Assembly (NCBI GenBank): GCA_030604735.1
Contig: JAUVVG010000002.1
Span: 1 to 64,000, forward strand
Length of the DNA stretch: 64,000 nt
Direction: 5' to 3'
Origin: Azoarcus sp.
Lineage (GTDB): Bacteria; Pseudomonadota; Gammaproteobacteria; Burkholderiales; Rhodocyclaceae
In this document: piece by piece, positions 17,357-25,753 of the stretch
Layout of the letters: the number at the start of each line of letters is the position of its first letter
How positions within the stretch are numbered: position 1 is the first letter of the stretch
The notes under the pieces: model-generated
Seen by the model: the letters and a program-made list of their open reading frames with translations, nothing else
Told to the model about the DNA's origin: nothing
Database searches by the model: none
Translations under genes and position numbers: made by a program

Positions 17357-18946
17357 TCACTTCTTGTACTTCAGCAGCTTGAAGTAGGGGTAGTTCTCGG
17401 ACTGCACCGGAAAGTCGATGTTGTCCTTCATCGCCCAGTTCAGCATCTGGTGATGGATGGGCAGATAGACGATATCGTCCTGCACCAGGTTCCACACCTG
17501 CGCGACCATCTCGGCCCGCTTGACCGGGTCGATCTCGCGGGTCATCGCGTCGATCAGCGCGTCGGCCTCCGGGTTGGAGTAACCGGTGTGGTTCCATGAG
17601 CCACCCTTGTCCGTGCGGGTCTCGAACAGGTAGTGGAAGACATAGTGGGAATCCATCGTCGGCACGCCCCAGCCCAGCATGTAGAAATCCAGTTCGCCAC
17701 GCTGCAGTTCGGCGAAATGGATGCTGCGTGAGCGTGCATCGAGGCGGGCGCGCACCCCGATCTGGCCGAACATGCCGGTCACCGCCTGGCAGATCGCCTC
17801 GTCGTTGATGTAGCGATCGTTGGGGCAGGCGAGGTTGACCGTGAAGCCGTTTGGATATCCGGCTTCCGCGAGTAGTGCCTTGGCGCGGTCGACATCGACT
17901 TCGGGCACGATGTCGATCTCGGCGCTGTAGCCGTCGACGAATGGGGCCATCACGATGCCGGCCGGTACCGACTGGCCGCGCATCACGACCCGGTTGATCG
18001 CATCACGGTTGATCGCGATGTTGAGCGCCTCGCGCACCCGCTTGTCGGCGAAGGGGTTCTTGCCTTTCACGTCCGAGGTCCGCAGTTCAGGCAGCCCCAT
18101 CTGCATGCCGAGGAAAATGGTGCGGTTCTCCGGTGCCGAGCGAACCACCAGGCCGGCGGCGTTGTTGAGACGCTCCAGATCCTGTACCGGCGGGTCGAGC
18201 AGGAAGTCGATCTCGCCCGAGAGCAGCGCCGCGGCGCGGGTGGCGGCCGAGCGGATCGGGGTATGGATGATCCGGGTCACCTCCATCGGAAACTGGTCGC
18301 GGCCCCAGTATTCGTCGTTACGGACCAGTTCGGTGCGCACGTCCGGATCACGGCTGACCAGCCGGAACGGGCCGGTGCCGTTGGCATTGCGGACCGCGTG
18401 GGTCTCCTCGCCGGCCTTGAAGTTCTGCGGCACCGTGACGTTGTTGGCCTCGGACCATTCCTGGTCCATCATGAACAGGTTGGTCAGGTTGTTCGGCAGC
18501 AAGGGGTTGGGGCCGTCGGTCTTCATCCGGACCGTGTAGTCGTCCACCTTGCTGACCTCGACGACCGTGGTCAGCAGCCCCTTCATGTCGGCGTTCTCAT
18601 GCTTGGCACGCATGATTGAGAACACTACGTCGTCGGCGGTGAAGGGGTTGCCGTTGTGGTATTTCACGCCCTCTCGCAGCTTGAACTCCCACACCGTCGG
18701 ATCGTCTTCGGTGATTTTCCATTCGGTGGCGAGACGGGGCTGCAGTTTCATGTCCTGGTCGCGAAAGACCAGCGTGTCATAGACCTGATGGCTCAGCACA
18801 TGGGTCGGACCCTCGTTCTGGGCATGCGGGTCCATGGTCAGGGAGTCGCCTGCGCTGGACCAGCGCAGGGTTTCGGCGCCCGCGACACCGGCGACCAGGG
18901 TGGAGGAGGCAAAGGCCAGGGCGATGGCCAGTCTGGACATCTTCAT
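17357..18946 (-). CDS. Periplasmic substrate-binding protein of peptide-type ABC importer (SBP_bac_5)
   Basis: 529 aa. A clear signal peptide (MKMSRLAIALAFASSTLVAG, cut near AGA/ET) supports the ATG at 18946; GGGAG lies about 9 nt upstream. The frame is open further upstream but without a plausible start. Family motifs are HVLSHQVYDTLVFRDQDMKL, LATEWKITEDDPTVWEFKLR and FTADDVVFSIMRAKH, all typical of DppA/OppA-like proteins. Ligands of the family include peptides, opines, nickel complexes and oligosaccharides; the ligand here cannot be read from sequence. It is the first gene of the seven-gene operon and has its own promoter-like sequence at 19031-19059. Confidence 0.93.
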   Translation of the reverse strand: MKMSRLAIALAFASSTLVAGVAGAETLRWSSAGDSLTMDPHAQNEGPTHVLSHQVYDTLVFRDQDMKLQPRLATEWKITEDDPTVWEFKLREGVKYHNGNPFTADDVVFSIMRAKHENADMKGLLTTVVEVSKVDDYTVRMKTDGPNPLLPNNLTNLFMMDQEWSEANNVTVPQNFKAGEETHAVRNANGTGPFRLVSRDPDVRTELVRNDEYWGRDQFPMEVTRIIHTPIRSAATRAAALLSGEIDFLLDPPVQDLERLNNAAGLVVRSAPENRTIFLGMQMGLPELRTSDVKGKNPFADKRVREALNIAINRDAINRVVMRGQSVPAGIVMAPFVDGYSAEIDIVPEVDVDRAKALLAEAGYPNGFTVNLACPNDRYINDEAICQAVTGMFGQIGVRARLDARSRSIHFAELQRGELDFYMLGWGVPTMDSHYVFHYLFETRTDKGGSWNHTGYSNPEADALIDAMTREIDPVKRAEMVAQVWNLVQDDIVYLPIHHQMLNWAMKDNIDFPVQSENYPYFKLLKYKK

Positions 18947-19030
18947 CTTATCGGGCTCCCGAAATGGATCGCGGCCACGCGGGCCGCGATGGATTGAAGT
19001 CGAGGGCCATGAACACAGCCCATACTTGTC

Positions 19031-19059
19031 ATTTAAAGAGCCATGGGCACAAAACTCAA
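19031..19059 (-). promoter_or_regulatory. Candidate sigma-70 promoter of the ABC importer operon
   Basis: On the minus strand TTGAGT (19059-19054) and TTAAAT (19036-19031) are separated by exactly 17 bp. The -35 matches TTGACA at 4 of 6 positions and the -10 matches TATAAT at 4 of 6. It lies in an AT-rich patch, which stands out in this GC-rich DNA, about 85 bp before the binding-protein ATG. Confidence 0.5.
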
Positions 19060-19148
19060 GCGTGGGTTTTCCCTTATGCTTCGACAGGTGATGCCGCGAG
19101 ACCCATGCGGTGCGCTGTTGAGGTAGACGTAATGGTTCGGAGAAGAAG

Positions 19149-19937
19149 GTGAATTTTCTTGCACATGCCCTGCTCGCCGGTCCCCGCGATGCGGACAGGT
19201 TGGGCGGGCTGATCGGCGATTTCGTCAAGGGGCCACTACCGGCCGGGCTGCCGCAGCCTGTTGCGGCCGGCGTGCGCTTGCACCGTCTGATCGATGTCTA
19301 TGCCGACACCCATCCGGCTTTCAGGCGCAGCCGTGCCCGTCTGGCTTTATCGCGGCGGCGGGTATCCGGCATTGTGGTGGACATGGTCTATGACCATTTT
19401 CTCGCCCGGCTCTGGCCGCGCTATCACGACGCTCCGCTGGAGGACTTCGCAGCCCGGATGTATGCGCTGATGTCGGCGCATCATGCGTTATTGCCGCCCG
19501 GCCTGGTTCGGATTCTGCCGGCGATGACCGCGGGTGACTGGTTGGTGTCCTACCGGGAGCCGCGGGTCATCGTCCAGGCGCTGGATCGGATGGCATTGCG
19601 CCTGAGTCGCCCGGAGGCCCTGCGCGGCGCCGGTGAGGAGCTGGAAAGGCATTATGCGAGCTTCGAGACGGACTTCGTCGAGTTCTTCGCCGATGCCATC
19701 CCTCACGCCCGAGCCTGCAGGGCGAGTCTCAGCGCACCGGAATCACGACTGACGGGAAACGGATCACCACCGCCGGTTCCCGGCTCGGATAACGATTATG
19801 AGAAGAGCGGCTGTGAGGGGGCGGTGCATAGTGGCGGGGTGGCGCGTAGTGACGCGAGCCGTAGTAGCGTGGCGGCGGCACCGGATGATAGTGGTGGATC
19901 TCCTTCACCACCACGCCGCGCTTTCCGGGGCGGGTGA
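19149..19937 (+). CDS. acpH: Acyl carrier protein phosphodiesterase (AcpH/DUF479 family)
   Basis: 262 aa from a GTG start at 19149, with GGAG 7 nt upstream. The N-terminus MNFLAHALLAG and the motif LGGLIGDFVKGPLP are diagnostic of AcpH, which removes 4'-phosphopantetheine from holo-ACP. HRLIDVYADTHPAFRRS and VVDMVYDHFLARLW supply the HD-like metal-binding residues. Typical AcpH is about 195 aa. Here the last ~65 residues (from about SAPESRLTGN) are low-complexity Gly/Ser/Pro and lie antisense to the secreted-protein gene at 19729-20127. That tail probably reflects loss of the original stop codon, not a functional domain. Confidence 0.85.
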   Translation: MNFLAHALLAGPRDADRLGGLIGDFVKGPLPAGLPQPVAAGVRLHRLIDVYADTHPAFRRSRARLALSRRRVSGIVVDMVYDHFLARLWPRYHDAPLEDFAARMYALMSAHHALLPPGLVRILPAMTAGDWLVSYREPRVIVQALDRMALRLSRPEALRGAGEELERHYASFETDFVEFFADAIPHARACRASLSAPESRLTGNGSPPPVPGSDNDYEKSGCEGAVHSGGVARSDASRSSVAAAPDDSGGSPSPPRRAFRGG

Positions 19938-20127
19938 CGACGACGGGTGCCGGGGCATGACGATGCCCTTGGCCCCAGGCGTGGGCCGGTGCGCGAAAAT
20001 CCCGGTGAACGCTGCGCGGGTCATGACGGTCGTTCCGATCATGATAGGCGTGTGCGGCGCCCATCGTGGCGAGCATTGCGGTGCCGGCGAGTAGCGCGAT
20101 GCACAGGCGGCTGGCAAGTGATTTCAT
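19729..20127 (-). CDS. Small exported His/Tyr/Pro-rich protein
   Basis: 132 aa. A strong SD (GGAGG, 6 nt before the ATG) and a textbook signal peptide ending ATMGAAHA-YH support a real gene. The mature part is rich in His, Tyr, Pro and Arg, with repeated HYAPPRHYAPPP-like units and VVVKEIHHYHPVPPP. Similar small exported proteins with poly-Tyr/His repeats exist in many proteobacteria and have no assigned function; metal binding is possible because of the His content. Its 3' half overlaps the acpH reading frame by 209 bp on the other strand. Confidence 0.75.
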   Translation of the reverse strand: MKSLASRLCIALLAGTAMLATMGAAHAYHDRNDRHDPRSVHRDFRAPAHAWGQGHRHAPAPVVVTRPGKRGVVVKEIHHYHPVPPPRYYGSRHYAPPRHYAPPPHSRSSHNRYPSREPAVVIRFPSVVIPVR

Positions 20128-20314
20128 GGTGAACCTCCGTGTCGAGTAAGCGACTCGGCGGGCATGGACGACCCCGCCGATCGTGTGTCAACAACGGCCA
20201 GCTTACGCCCCCGGTTGTCCTGGTTGTGTAAGCAGATATGTGACCCTTTGCGCCGGGACCGGGCGATGCCGGGGAGTGCGGCACACGCAGGGGTTCATCT
20301 TCACGATCGCGAGT

Positions 20315-20950
20315 TCAGCCGACCAGGATCACATGAACCCGCCGCGGGCCATGGGCACCCAGTTGCACGGTCTGCTCGACGTCGGCGGTGCGGGACGGGC
20401 CGGACACGATGTTGGTCGCGCGCGGCATGCCGCCTTCGCGCTGGCGCAAGCGGTCCCAGGCTTCCTCGAACCAGCGCACGATGTGTTCGACCGGTAGTAC
20501 GACCACCTGGTCGTCCGGGACGAAGTTGTGGGTGGTCGGGCTGTCCGGGCCGGACGCGAGCAGTACGCTGCCGGTTTCGGCTATGCCGGCCGACGCGAGG
20601 GAGACCGACAGGGTTTCCTCGATCGGGGCGGCGCCGTGATGGACGGTCCAGTCGGACGGCCAGTCGAGCGCCTTCAGCGCGTTGCCGACCGCGGCGCGTT
20701 TTGGCAGGTCGAAGCGGGCGCGGTGCTGGTCGACCTCTGCGGGTACGTCTCCCAGCGTCGCGACCCGCCCGACGGTACCGGCGCGGCTTTCGAACTTCCG
20801 GATGAAGCGTTCTACCGGGTCGTCGTCCTGGGACGGCCGCGTGTGGTCGAAGCGTTTCTCGTCCAGCGACGCCCGGGTCGCATTGTCTGGCGGTCCGCGC
20901 CGCAGTGCCTCCCGGACCGCGCCCAGGATCGTATCGCGCGCCTGGCTCAT
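20315..20950 (-). CDS. lutC: Lactate utilization protein C (LutC/YkgG family)
   Basis: 211 aa. The LUD domain is recognised by SLASAGIAETGSVLLASGPD and THNFVPDDQVVVLPVEHIV, followed by NIVSGPSRTADVEQTVQLGA. The last motif, GPSRTADIE-like, is the family signature. It is the third protein of the LutABC L-lactate oxidation complex. The ATG at 20950 overlaps the lutB stop (ATGA), so the start is secure. It ends the operon. Confidence 0.93.
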   Translation of the reverse strand: MSQARDTILGAVREALRRGPPDNATRASLDEKRFDHTRPSQDDDPVERFIRKFESRAGTVGRVATLGDVPAEVDQHRARFDLPKRAAVGNALKALDWPSDWTVHHGAAPIEETLSVSLASAGIAETGSVLLASGPDSPTTHNFVPDDQVVVLPVEHIVRWFEEAWDRLRQREGGMPRATNIVSGPSRTADVEQTVQLGAHGPRRVHVILVG

Positions 20951-22356
20951 GATTTCCCCCGCTGGCTTTGCCATTGTTCGAGAAAGGTCCGGCCGGATGG
21001 CGCCGGCAAATCGCGTGAATCGGTCCAGGCCGATGCGAGTGGTGCCTTGCGCAGGCGACCCTTCTTGCGCCCGGCGAATGCCAGAATGCGAGCCGCGATC
21101 CGCTCGCCGAAGTGGTAAAGGCCGGGCCGGGTCGCAGCGAATCGCCATACGCTCAGTGCATGGCGCTGCAGCGACGGCGTGATCTTCTGTTTGTGTTGCA
21201 GGTGACGCAATTCGCGCAGCAGGTCGGGTAAGGGAATCTTGACCGGACAGACCGACCCGCAGCGCCCGTTCAGCGTGCACGCGTTGGGCAGGTCGTAGGC
21301 GTTGTCCAGCCCCTTGATCAACGGGGTCAGCACCGAACCCATCGGCCCGGGATAGACCCAGCCGTAGGCGTGGCCGCCGATCGAACCATACACCGGGCAG
21401 TGATTCATGCACGCGCCGCAACGGATGCAGCGAAGCATGTCGCGGAAGCGTCCGGCCAGCATCTTGGAGCGGCCGTTGTCCACCAGCACCACGTGATATT
21501 CCTGTGGGCCGTCGAGGTCGTCGGGCCGGCGCGGGCCGGTCGAGAAGGTGGTGTAGGTCTCGGTTTCCTGACCGGTCGCGCTGCGGGCGAGCAGGCGCAG
21601 GAACAGCGTCACGTCCTCCAGCCGCGGCACCACCCGCTCTATCCCCGAGGTCACGATGTGCACCCTGGCCAGGGTCTGGGTCAGGTCGCCGTTGCCTTCA
21701 TTGGTGACGATGACCGACGAACCGGTCTCGGCCACCAGGTAATTCCCGCCGGTGATGCCGACATCGGCCTTGAAGTACTTCTCGCGCAATACCTGCCGCG
21801 CCTCGTTGACCAGATCGGGCACGGTGGTCTTGCGCGGGCCGCCGTGGGCCTCCTCGAACAGGTCCGAGACCTGGTCCTTGGTCTTGTGCACCGCCGGCGC
21901 GATGATGTGGGATGGGGGTTCGTCGGCGAGCTGGATGATGTACTCGCCCAGGTCGGTCTCGACCACCTCCATGCCTTTCTCAATCAGCGCCTCGTTCAGG
22001 CCGATTTCCTCGGACACCATGGATTTGCCCTTGGTCACGATCTTCGCGCCTACCCGGTGGCAAATGCCGAGGATGATCTCGCGCGCCTCGGCGGCATCGC
22101 GGGCCCAGTGCACCTGCCCGCCGGCCGCGGTCACCGCTGCCTCGTAGCGCTCCAGGTAGTGGTCGAGATTGTCGAGGATATGGTTCTTGAGGTTCTTGGC
22201 TTCTTCCCTGAGCTGCTCGAACTCGGGCAGTTCTGCGGCCTGGACGGTGCGCTTGGCGACGAAGCCGTCGCGTAGCATGCCCATGGCCTTTTGCAGGCCG
22301 CCGTCGTGGATGGCGAAGACCGAGCGGGTCTTGAATTCGGCTGAGCGCATTTCCAT
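20947..22356 (-). CDS. lutB: Lactate utilization iron-sulfur protein B (LutB)
   Basis: 469 aa. An N-terminal LUD domain (about 60-300; GITGGNYLVAETGSSVIVTN) is followed by two [4Fe-4S] motifs: CIRCGACMNHCPVYG and CTLNGRCGSVCPVKIPL. This is the LutB/LldF layout. The complex oxidises L-lactate to pyruvate in the cytoplasm. It overlaps lutA and lutC by 1-4 bp at either end, so the three are translationally coupled. Confidence 0.95.
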   Translation of the reverse strand: MEMRSAEFKTRSVFAIHDGGLQKAMGMLRDGFVAKRTVQAAELPEFEQLREEAKNLKNHILDNLDHYLERYEAAVTAAGGQVHWARDAAEAREIILGICHRVGAKIVTKGKSMVSEEIGLNEALIEKGMEVVETDLGEYIIQLADEPPSHIIAPAVHKTKDQVSDLFEEAHGGPRKTTVPDLVNEARQVLREKYFKADVGITGGNYLVAETGSSVIVTNEGNGDLTQTLARVHIVTSGIERVVPRLEDVTLFLRLLARSATGQETETYTTFSTGPRRPDDLDGPQEYHVVLVDNGRSKMLAGRFRDMLRCIRCGACMNHCPVYGSIGGHAYGWVYPGPMGSVLTPLIKGLDNAYDLPNACTLNGRCGSVCPVKIPLPDLLRELRHLQHKQKITPSLQRHALSVWRFAATRPGLYHFGERIAARILAFAGRKKGRLRKAPLASAWTDSRDLPAPSGRTFLEQWQSQRGKS

Positions 22357-23141
22357 CAGCGTGTCTCCTGCGGCGCATCGCCGATGCCTGGCCCGTCGGC
22401 CATGCCGGCGAGGACTTCGGCGGTATGGAAAACCTTGACGGGCGCGTTGATCCGCTTGAGCCGGCCGGCGATGTTCATCAGGCAGCCGAGATCGCCGCCG
22501 AGCAGCGTATCCGCGCCGGTTGCGAGCAGGTTGCGGATCTTGTCATCCACCATCTTCTCGGAGATCTCGGGATACTTGACGCAGAAAGTACCGCCGAAGC
22601 CGCAACAGACTTCGGTGTCCTGCATCTCCTTGAGCTTGAGCCCTTCGACCGTAGCCAGCAGCGCCCGCGGCTGACCCTTGATGCCGAGGCTGCGCAGACC
22701 CGAGCAGGAGTCATGGTAGGTGGCCTTGGTCTTGAGACGGGCGCCGACCCGATCCACACCGAGCTCGTCATGCAGAAACGACAGCAGCTCGAAGCTCTTG
22801 CCGGCCAGCGATTGCGCGCGGGTGCGCCAGTCCGGATCGTCGGCGAACATCTCGGGGTAGTCGTAGCGTATGGTCGCCATGCAGGAGCCGGAGGGGCCGA
22901 CCACATAATCGAAACCCTCGAAGGCGGCAATCACCTGTCGGGCCAGTGCCTGTGCCGCATCGAAGTCGCCGCTGTTGTAGCCGGGTTGTCCGCAGCAGGT
23001 CTGTTGCGCCGGGACTTCAACGGTGCAACCCGCGTCCTCGAGCAACTTGACCGCTGAAAATCCGATGTTGGGACGGAATACGTTCATCAGGCAGGTCGCG
23101 AACAGTCCGACCCGGGGTCGGCGTTTGCTGGGGTCATTCAT
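22356..23141 (-). CDS. lutA: Lactate utilization protein A (LutA, CCG-domain Fe-S oxidoreductase)
   Basis: 261 aa from the ATG at 23141 with GGAG 7 nt before it; a longer frame upstream lacks support. Two cysteine-rich CCG domains are present: VPAQQTCCGQPGYNSGD with GPSGSCMATIRYDYPEMF, and EVCCGFGGTFCVKYPEIS with LGGDLGCLMNIAGRL. These match LutA/YkgE. It is first in lutABC. A 14-bp inverted repeat lies just upstream of its SD (23160-23202) and may control the operon. Confidence 0.94.
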   Translation of the reverse strand: MNDPSKRRPRVGLFATCLMNVFRPNIGFSAVKLLEDAGCTVEVPAQQTCCGQPGYNSGDFDAAQALARQVIAAFEGFDYVVGPSGSCMATIRYDYPEMFADDPDWRTRAQSLAGKSFELLSFLHDELGVDRVGARLKTKATYHDSCSGLRSLGIKGQPRALLATVEGLKLKEMQDTEVCCGFGGTFCVKYPEISEKMVDDKIRNLLATGADTLLGGDLGCLMNIAGRLKRINAPVKVFHTAEVLAGMADGPGIGDAPQETR

Positions 23142-23159
23142 CCCTGGTCTCCGAATAGA

Positions 23160-23202
23160 GGCTGATGCGTGCCGGCTCGGGGCTAGCAGGCACGCATCAG
23201 CC
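23160..23202 (-). promoter_or_regulatory. 14-bp perfect inverted repeat in the lutA leader
   Basis: GGCTGATGCGTGCC and its exact complement GGCACGCATCAGCC flank a 15-bp spacer. The repeat ends about 19 nt before the lutA ATG. It could be an RNA hairpin in the leader or, less likely with this long spacer, an operator for a lactate regulator. No T-run follows it on either strand. Confidence 0.65.
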
Positions 23203-23359
23203 GTGGGGCACACCGAGTCGAGGGCACGGACAACTTGCCATGCCGTTGGAGAGGCGGGCATGTCCCGGGACCGAAATCGATGGAGCAAACCGGCATGGTA
23301 GCAAGCAACCGGTGGCAGTGTAGATCAGGGTTTTCAGCGACTGCTGGCGATGTTGCGGC

Positions 23360-24079
23360 TCAGCGGCCGGGCATCCGTCCGACTGTGTCCGGTGCGATCA
23401 CGGTCAGGCCCACGGTGTGCCAGTCCTGCAGTCCGCCCCGGAACCATTTGATCTTGTCGGCGGGGTAGTCGAATCGCAGCAGGGCGCGGATCATGGTCGC
23501 AGCCTGCCCGCACCACGGGCCGTTATCGTAGATCACCAGTGTTTTCGCCGCGCTGAAATCCCAGGACGAGCCGGCGCGCTCGCCACCGAAGTCGCGCAGC
23601 CGCTCCTCGATGATGAACTCGACCGCACCCACGGCCTCGACCAGGTCTGTCCAGGGCGTGTTGATCGCGCCCGGAATGGCGGCTTCGCGGTACTCGGGGC
23701 TCGAACGGGCGTCGACGACCAGCATATCCTGTACGCGCCCGAGGCGACCGAGGTAATCCAGTATCTCGAGTTCGCCCAGGGTCTGAATGCCGTCGGCAAG
23801 CACCATGGGTTGCAGGCAGAAAGGCGGGCAGGCACGCGAAGTCAGTGCGAAGGCGGGTTCGATCAGCGCGGAGGGATTCTGATTGCGCTGAACCCAGACG
23901 CGTTCGCCACGGTGAAGGACGTGTAGCCCCGGTAACTGCGGGGTGATACTGACCTGTATCGGTGCGAACGCGTCCCAGTCGTCATCGTCTTCGGCCAGCG
24001 CGTGACAAGCCAGTGTGACGCCCAACAGGAGGGCTGCGCAGGCACGCAATCTTGCGGGTGCGTGCGTTATCGATGACAC
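23360..24079 (-). CDS. Exported rhodanese-like protein
   Basis: 239 aa from a GTG at 24079. This start gives a proper signal peptide (RLRACAALLLGVTLACHALA); the SD is weak and a TTG 12 bp upstream is an alternative. After a ~60-residue lead with RACPPFCLQPM, a rhodanese domain runs from about 115 to 230: MLVVDARSSPEYREAAIPGA, then the active-site loop YDNGPWCGQAATMIRALL with the expected Cys. Rhodaneses move sulfur; exported ones may handle thiosulfate, selenite or redox-stress chemistry. The CPPFC pair could form a disulfide. It lies between lutA and a small Ala-rich gene, all on the minus strand but separated by 100-218 bp, so it is probably its own unit. Confidence 0.8.
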   Translation of the reverse strand: MSSITHAPARLRACAALLLGVTLACHALAEDDDDWDAFAPIQVSITPQLPGLHVLHRGERVWVQRNQNPSALIEPAFALTSRACPPFCLQPMVLADGIQTLGELEILDYLGRLGRVQDMLVVDARSSPEYREAAIPGAINTPWTDLVEAVGAVEFIIEERLRDFGGERAGSSWDFSAAKTLVIYDNGPWCGQAATMIRALLRFDYPADKIKWFRGGLQDWHTVGLTVIAPDTVGRMPGR

Positions 24080-24182
24080 CGGTTCATTCAATGGATCACG
24101 GCAGTGCGCATGAAGAGTGCGGACTGCCGTTGGTGGTGAAGCGCAGCATAGCGACGACTGCCTGAAAGGGGCAGGCGACAAA

Positions 24183-24659
24183 TCAGGCCGTTTCGCGGAT
24201 GGCGCTACGTCCCGGCTGGTTGTCCGGGCGGACCGCGTTTTCAAGATACAGTTGCAAGGCCTGGCTGGATTCGCCCGAGGAAGCATCTGGTGCCTGGCTC
24301 TGCAGTGCCTGCGGCGCAGCGCTCGCCCTTTGAGCGATGTCGGCTTCGGCATTGGCTGCAGGTATGCTGGTGGCGGAAACGGTCGCTTCGGTGCGCTGTT
24401 CGGTCACGGCGGCCTGAACCGGATTGGTGCTCTGAGCGCCACCTTGCGGTGCTGCCGGGGCTTCGCTGGCCTGGGCTGCGGCGGTCACGCGCGCGGCCTC
24501 TTCGGCTGCACGGGCTTCCGGGCTGATCGTGACCTGTACGCCGGGCGCGGACGCGGACTGGGAAGCGGGCGTCGCGAGATTGCCGTTGTCTGACTGAGAC
24601 GAGCCCGTGCCGGGCAACATCGCCGGGCTCATGCCCGGTATTCTCATAGAGGTATCCAT
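24183..24659 (-). CDS. Small Ala/Ser/Gln-rich protein of unknown function
   Basis: 158 aa from the ATG at 24659 with AAGGAG 6 nt upstream. Composition is dominated by Ala, Ser, Gln and Thr. The only recognisable element is VTISPEARAAEEAARV, an 'SPEARA' type motif seen in many small proteobacterial proteins without known function. There is no signal peptide or membrane helix. A promoter with a perfect TATAAT lies upstream, so the gene is likely expressed well. I do not recognise a function. Confidence 0.7.
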   Translation of the reverse strand: MDTSMRIPGMSPAMLPGTGSSQSDNGNLATPASQSASAPGVQVTISPEARAAEEAARVTAAAQASEAPAAPQGGAQSTNPVQAAVTEQRTEATVSATSIPAANAEADIAQRASAAPQALQSQAPDASSGESSQALQLYLENAVRPDNQPGRSAIRETA

Positions 24660-24739
24660 CGCCTCTCCTTGCTGGTCACATCCGGCTTGGTCTGCGCGGA
24701 CCATACCGCGTTTGCCTGCACGGCGTGACAATCCTGTTC

Positions 24740-24768
24740 ATTATAGACCCGGACAATCATGATGTGAG
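24740..24768 (-). promoter_or_regulatory. Candidate sigma-70 promoter of the Ala-rich small protein
   Basis: On the minus strand CTCACA (24768-24763), 17 bp spacer, then a perfect TATAAT (24745-24740). The -10 lies about 80 bp before the ATG at 24659. A consensus -10 is rare in this GC-rich window. Confidence 0.55.
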
Positions 24769-24956
24769 CATTCCGGGGTCGAGGGGTGCAGCGTCTACGA
24801 GTGCCATGAGCAGTTTCGATTCCGGTTCGGCGACGAGGTTCCCGTGAAGGGCGCGAGGCGCTGGGAGCATGCGGCGCGACCGGTTCGGTTATGCTGTCGC
24901 CTTGATGTTAGCAGAATGGACGATCGGGCTGGATGCCGCCCGATTCGAGGGCTTGC

Positions 24957-25742
24957 ATGACCGAAGGTGCGCGTGCGCGGATGAACGCTGAACCGGGACA
25001 AGGGGGTGACCCTGTGGGGACTTCGCGCCCGGGCGCGGGTTCGATCGTATTCGAAGCGCGGGGCCTGACCAAGACCTACCGGATGGGCGAAGTCCGCATC
25101 GAGGCCTTGCGCGGTGTCGATCTCACCCTGTACGAGGGGGAACTGGTGGTCATGCTCGGTGCCTCCGGCTCCGGTAAGTCCACCCTGCTCAACATCATGG
25201 GCGGGCTGGATACGGCGACATCGGGCACGGTGTGTTACCGGGGCCAGGATCTGACCCGTGCCAGCCAGGCGGCGCTGACCGCTTTCCGGCGTGACCATGT
25301 CGGTTTCGTGTTCCAGTTCTACAACCTGATCGCGAGCCTGACCGCCCGAGAGAATGTCGAGATCGTCACCGACATCAGTCCGCACCCGATGCCGGCCGAG
25401 CGAGCGCTGGAACTGGTCGGGCTGGCGGACAGAATGGACCACTTCCCATCACAAATGTCTGGCGGCGAGCAGCAGCGGGTCGCGATCGCCCGCGCGATCG
25501 CCAAACAACCGGCCGTGTTGCTGTGCGACGAGCCGACCGGAGCGCTGGATTCCAGGACCGGCATCCGCGTGCTCGAAGCGCTGGAGCAGATCAACCGGGA
25601 ACTGCGCACTACGGTGGCGATCATCACCCATAACGCGATGATCGGCGAGATGGCCGACCGGGTGGTGCGTTTGCGCGATGGCTTGGTCGAGTCGGTCATG
25701 GACAACGCCCATCGGCGCACGGCGTCGGAGATGAGCTGGTAG
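24957..25742 (+). CDS. ABC transporter ATP-binding protein (MacB/LolD-type)
   Basis: 261 aa. Walker [11 protein letters not shown]-loop [14 protein letters not shown], signature [15 protein letters not shown] and Walker [14 protein letters not shown] match the LolD/MacB class that works with FtsX-type permeases. About 25 low-complexity residues precede the domain at [16 protein letters not shown] use the ATG at 24957 (AGGG upstream); 24933 and 24981 are alternatives. First of a three-gene plus-strand operon with an FtsX permease 11 bp downstream and a HlyD-type adaptor. Confidence 0.9.
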   Translation: MTEGARARMNAEPGQGGDPVGTSRPGAGSIVFEARGLTKTYRMGEVRIEALRGVDLTLYEGELVVMLGASGSGKSTLLNIMGGLDTATSGTVCYRGQDLTRASQAALTAFRRDHVGFVFQFYNLIASLTARENVEIVTDISPHPMPAERALELVGLADRMDHFPSQMSGGEQQRVAIARAIAKQPAVLLCDEPTGALDSRTGIRVLEALEQINRELRTTVAIITHNAMIGEMADRVVRLRDGLVESVMDNAHRRTASEMSW

Positions 25743-25753
25743 GGCTGCCGACG

